5,663 bases of DNA from Holosporaceae bacterium UBA5542 (lineage in GTDB: Bacteria; Pseudomonadota; Alphaproteobacteria; UBA7879; UBA5542): contig DINK01000032.1 of assembly GCA_002426825.1 (NCBI GenBank), positions 28,239 to 33,901 on the forward strand, given 5' to 3'. Made by a program: the position numbers and the translations under genes. Shown piece after piece: positions 4,909 through 5,663 of the stretch; position 1 is the stretch's first letter; the number at the start of each line of letters is the position of its first letter. A model generated the notes under the pieces. That model saw only the letters and a program-made list of their open reading frames with translations. It had not been told where the DNA came from and searched no databases.

Positions 4909-4915
4909 ACATTTC

Positions 4916-5663
4916 ATGCGTCCTTTTATTTTGTCTCCTTTGTTTTCTTCTGTGTCAGGTCTTTCTTCTGTTGGGCCTAAAACAACAGAGCGGCTTCAGA
5001 AGATGGGGGTTCATCGTGTATGGGATTTGTTGCAACGTCTTCCCCACAAAATAGAAACAAGAACCTTTCTTTCAACATTGAAAAATGCCCCTTTAAATGA
5101 AAAAGTGACCGTGCCTTTGCAGGTGGTGTCTCATACACCAAAATCTTATCATCACAAACGCCATGAGGTATCGTGTCTGGTGGAAGACACGCCTTTGGGG
5201 CTTGTTTTTTTTCATGCATACGGACAGCATCTTGTAGAAAAAATGCCCCTTGCGAGTATACGGTTGGTAAGTGGCACACTTGAGAAAAAAGGATCAACTT
5301 ATCAGATGGTGCATCCTGATTTTATTGGGAGTATTGCCCAAAGAGAAGCATGGACGGGTATTGAACCCTTATACGGTTTGACGGCGGGCATTTCCCAAAC
5401 ACAATATAGGAAAATTGTGCACCATGCACTTGAAGGCGTGCCAGATTTACCCGAATGGTTGCCTGCAGAAGTCATTCAAAATCATAGATGGTCATCGTGG
5501 AAACAAGCCCTTCAGCATGCGCATAAACCTGAGCATGAAGAGGATGTATCACCTATTGGAAAGGGGCGCGAGCGTTTAGCTTTTGATGAATTGTTTGCGC
5601 ACCAAGTGTCGCTTCACAAAATGCGGCTAGGGGTGAAGAAAAAAGTGGGGCAGGCATTTTCCG
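4916..5663 (+). CDS. recG: ATP-dependent DNA helicase RecG, N-terminal part (runs off the window)
   Basis: RecG is a superfamily 2 helicase that remodels stalled forks and branched recombination intermediates. The frame is open from ATG 4916 to the window end: 249 complete codons of a protein usually near 690 residues. It begins MRPFILSPLF, followed by the helix-hairpin-helix-like SVGPKTTERLQKMGVHRVWDLL (about 18-39) and PHKIETR. An OB-fold wedge domain, which contacts branched DNA, covers about 60-145 and ends MVHPDFIG. Then come the typical PLYGLTAGISQTQYRKIV and VPDLPEWLP segments, and RERLAFDELFAHQVSLHKMR, which leads into the helicase core. The Walker A and DExH motifs lie beyond the window. 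The start agrees with the family N-terminus, but no Shine-Dalgarno precedes it. No frameshift was found on reading every codon. Confidence 0.93.
   Translation, partial: MRPFILSPLFSSVSGLSSVGPKTTERLQKMGVHRVWDLLQRLPHKIETRTFLSTLKNAPLNEKVTVPLQVVSHTPKSYHHKRHEVSCLVEDTPLGLVFFHAYGQHLVEKMPLASIRLVSGTLEKKGSTYQMVHPDFIGSIAQREAWTGIEPLYGLTAGISQTQYRKIVHHALEGVPDLPEWLPAEVIQNHRWSSWKQALQHAHKPEHEEDVSPIGKGRERLAFDELFAHQVSLHKMRLGVKKKVGQAFS

Noticed and set aside
4977..5297. 106-codon minus-strand open frame opposite recG
   Set aside because: The plus-strand frame reads as RecG throughout; this is its shadow.
1..5663. CRISPR arrays, transposon ends, tRNA genes, attachment sites
   Set aside because: No repeated spacer pattern, transposase fragment, tRNA cloverleaf with CCA or long terminal repeats were seen on either strand.

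Overview
The window looks like a core chromosomal segment of an AT-rich alphaproteobacterium. The Pal, S4, S21, IHF-beta and RecG proteins all read as alphaproteobacterial. The low GC content and the compact gene set would fit an intracellular order such as Holosporales or a relative; that assignment is an inference from composition and protein 'feel', not from a search. No mobile element, CRISPR array, tRNA or rRNA was seen.

Layout. The left part (about 1-1525) is read on the minus strand: an XRE-type helix-turn-helix protein fused to a shortened receiver domain (30-551), a 90-residue protein of unknown function (657-929), and the outer-membrane lipoprotein gene pal (1019-1525). A 184-base divergent control region (1526-1709) separates pal from rpsD, with a consensus sigma-70 promoter facing left and a second facing right. 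The right part is read on the plus strand: rpsD (1710-2330), argS (2404-4140), ihfB (4244-4531), rpsU (4643-4846) and the first part of recG (4916 to the window end). Strong intrinsic terminators follow rpsD and rpsU, and a weaker one follows ihfB, so these plus-strand genes look mostly like single-gene transcription units rather than one operon.

The genes are housekeeping: two small-subunit ribosomal proteins and an aminoacyl-tRNA synthetase for translation, a nucleoid architectural subunit, a branched-DNA helicase for repair, and an envelope lipoprotein. The accessory part is the left end: the HTH-receiver fusion has Asn at the expected phosphoacceptor position and stops before the second half of the receiver, and the 90-residue protein next to it is unrecognised.

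No clearly new multi-gene system is visible. The points most worth a second look are the degenerate HTH-receiver fusion, the paired GUUC/GGAAC hairpins in the rpsD leader (one covers the ribosome binding site), a 13-base leader motif shared by pal and rpsD, and the absence of Shine-Dalgarno sequences before argS and recG, both of which start just after terminators. No gene-free stretch exceeds 300 bases.
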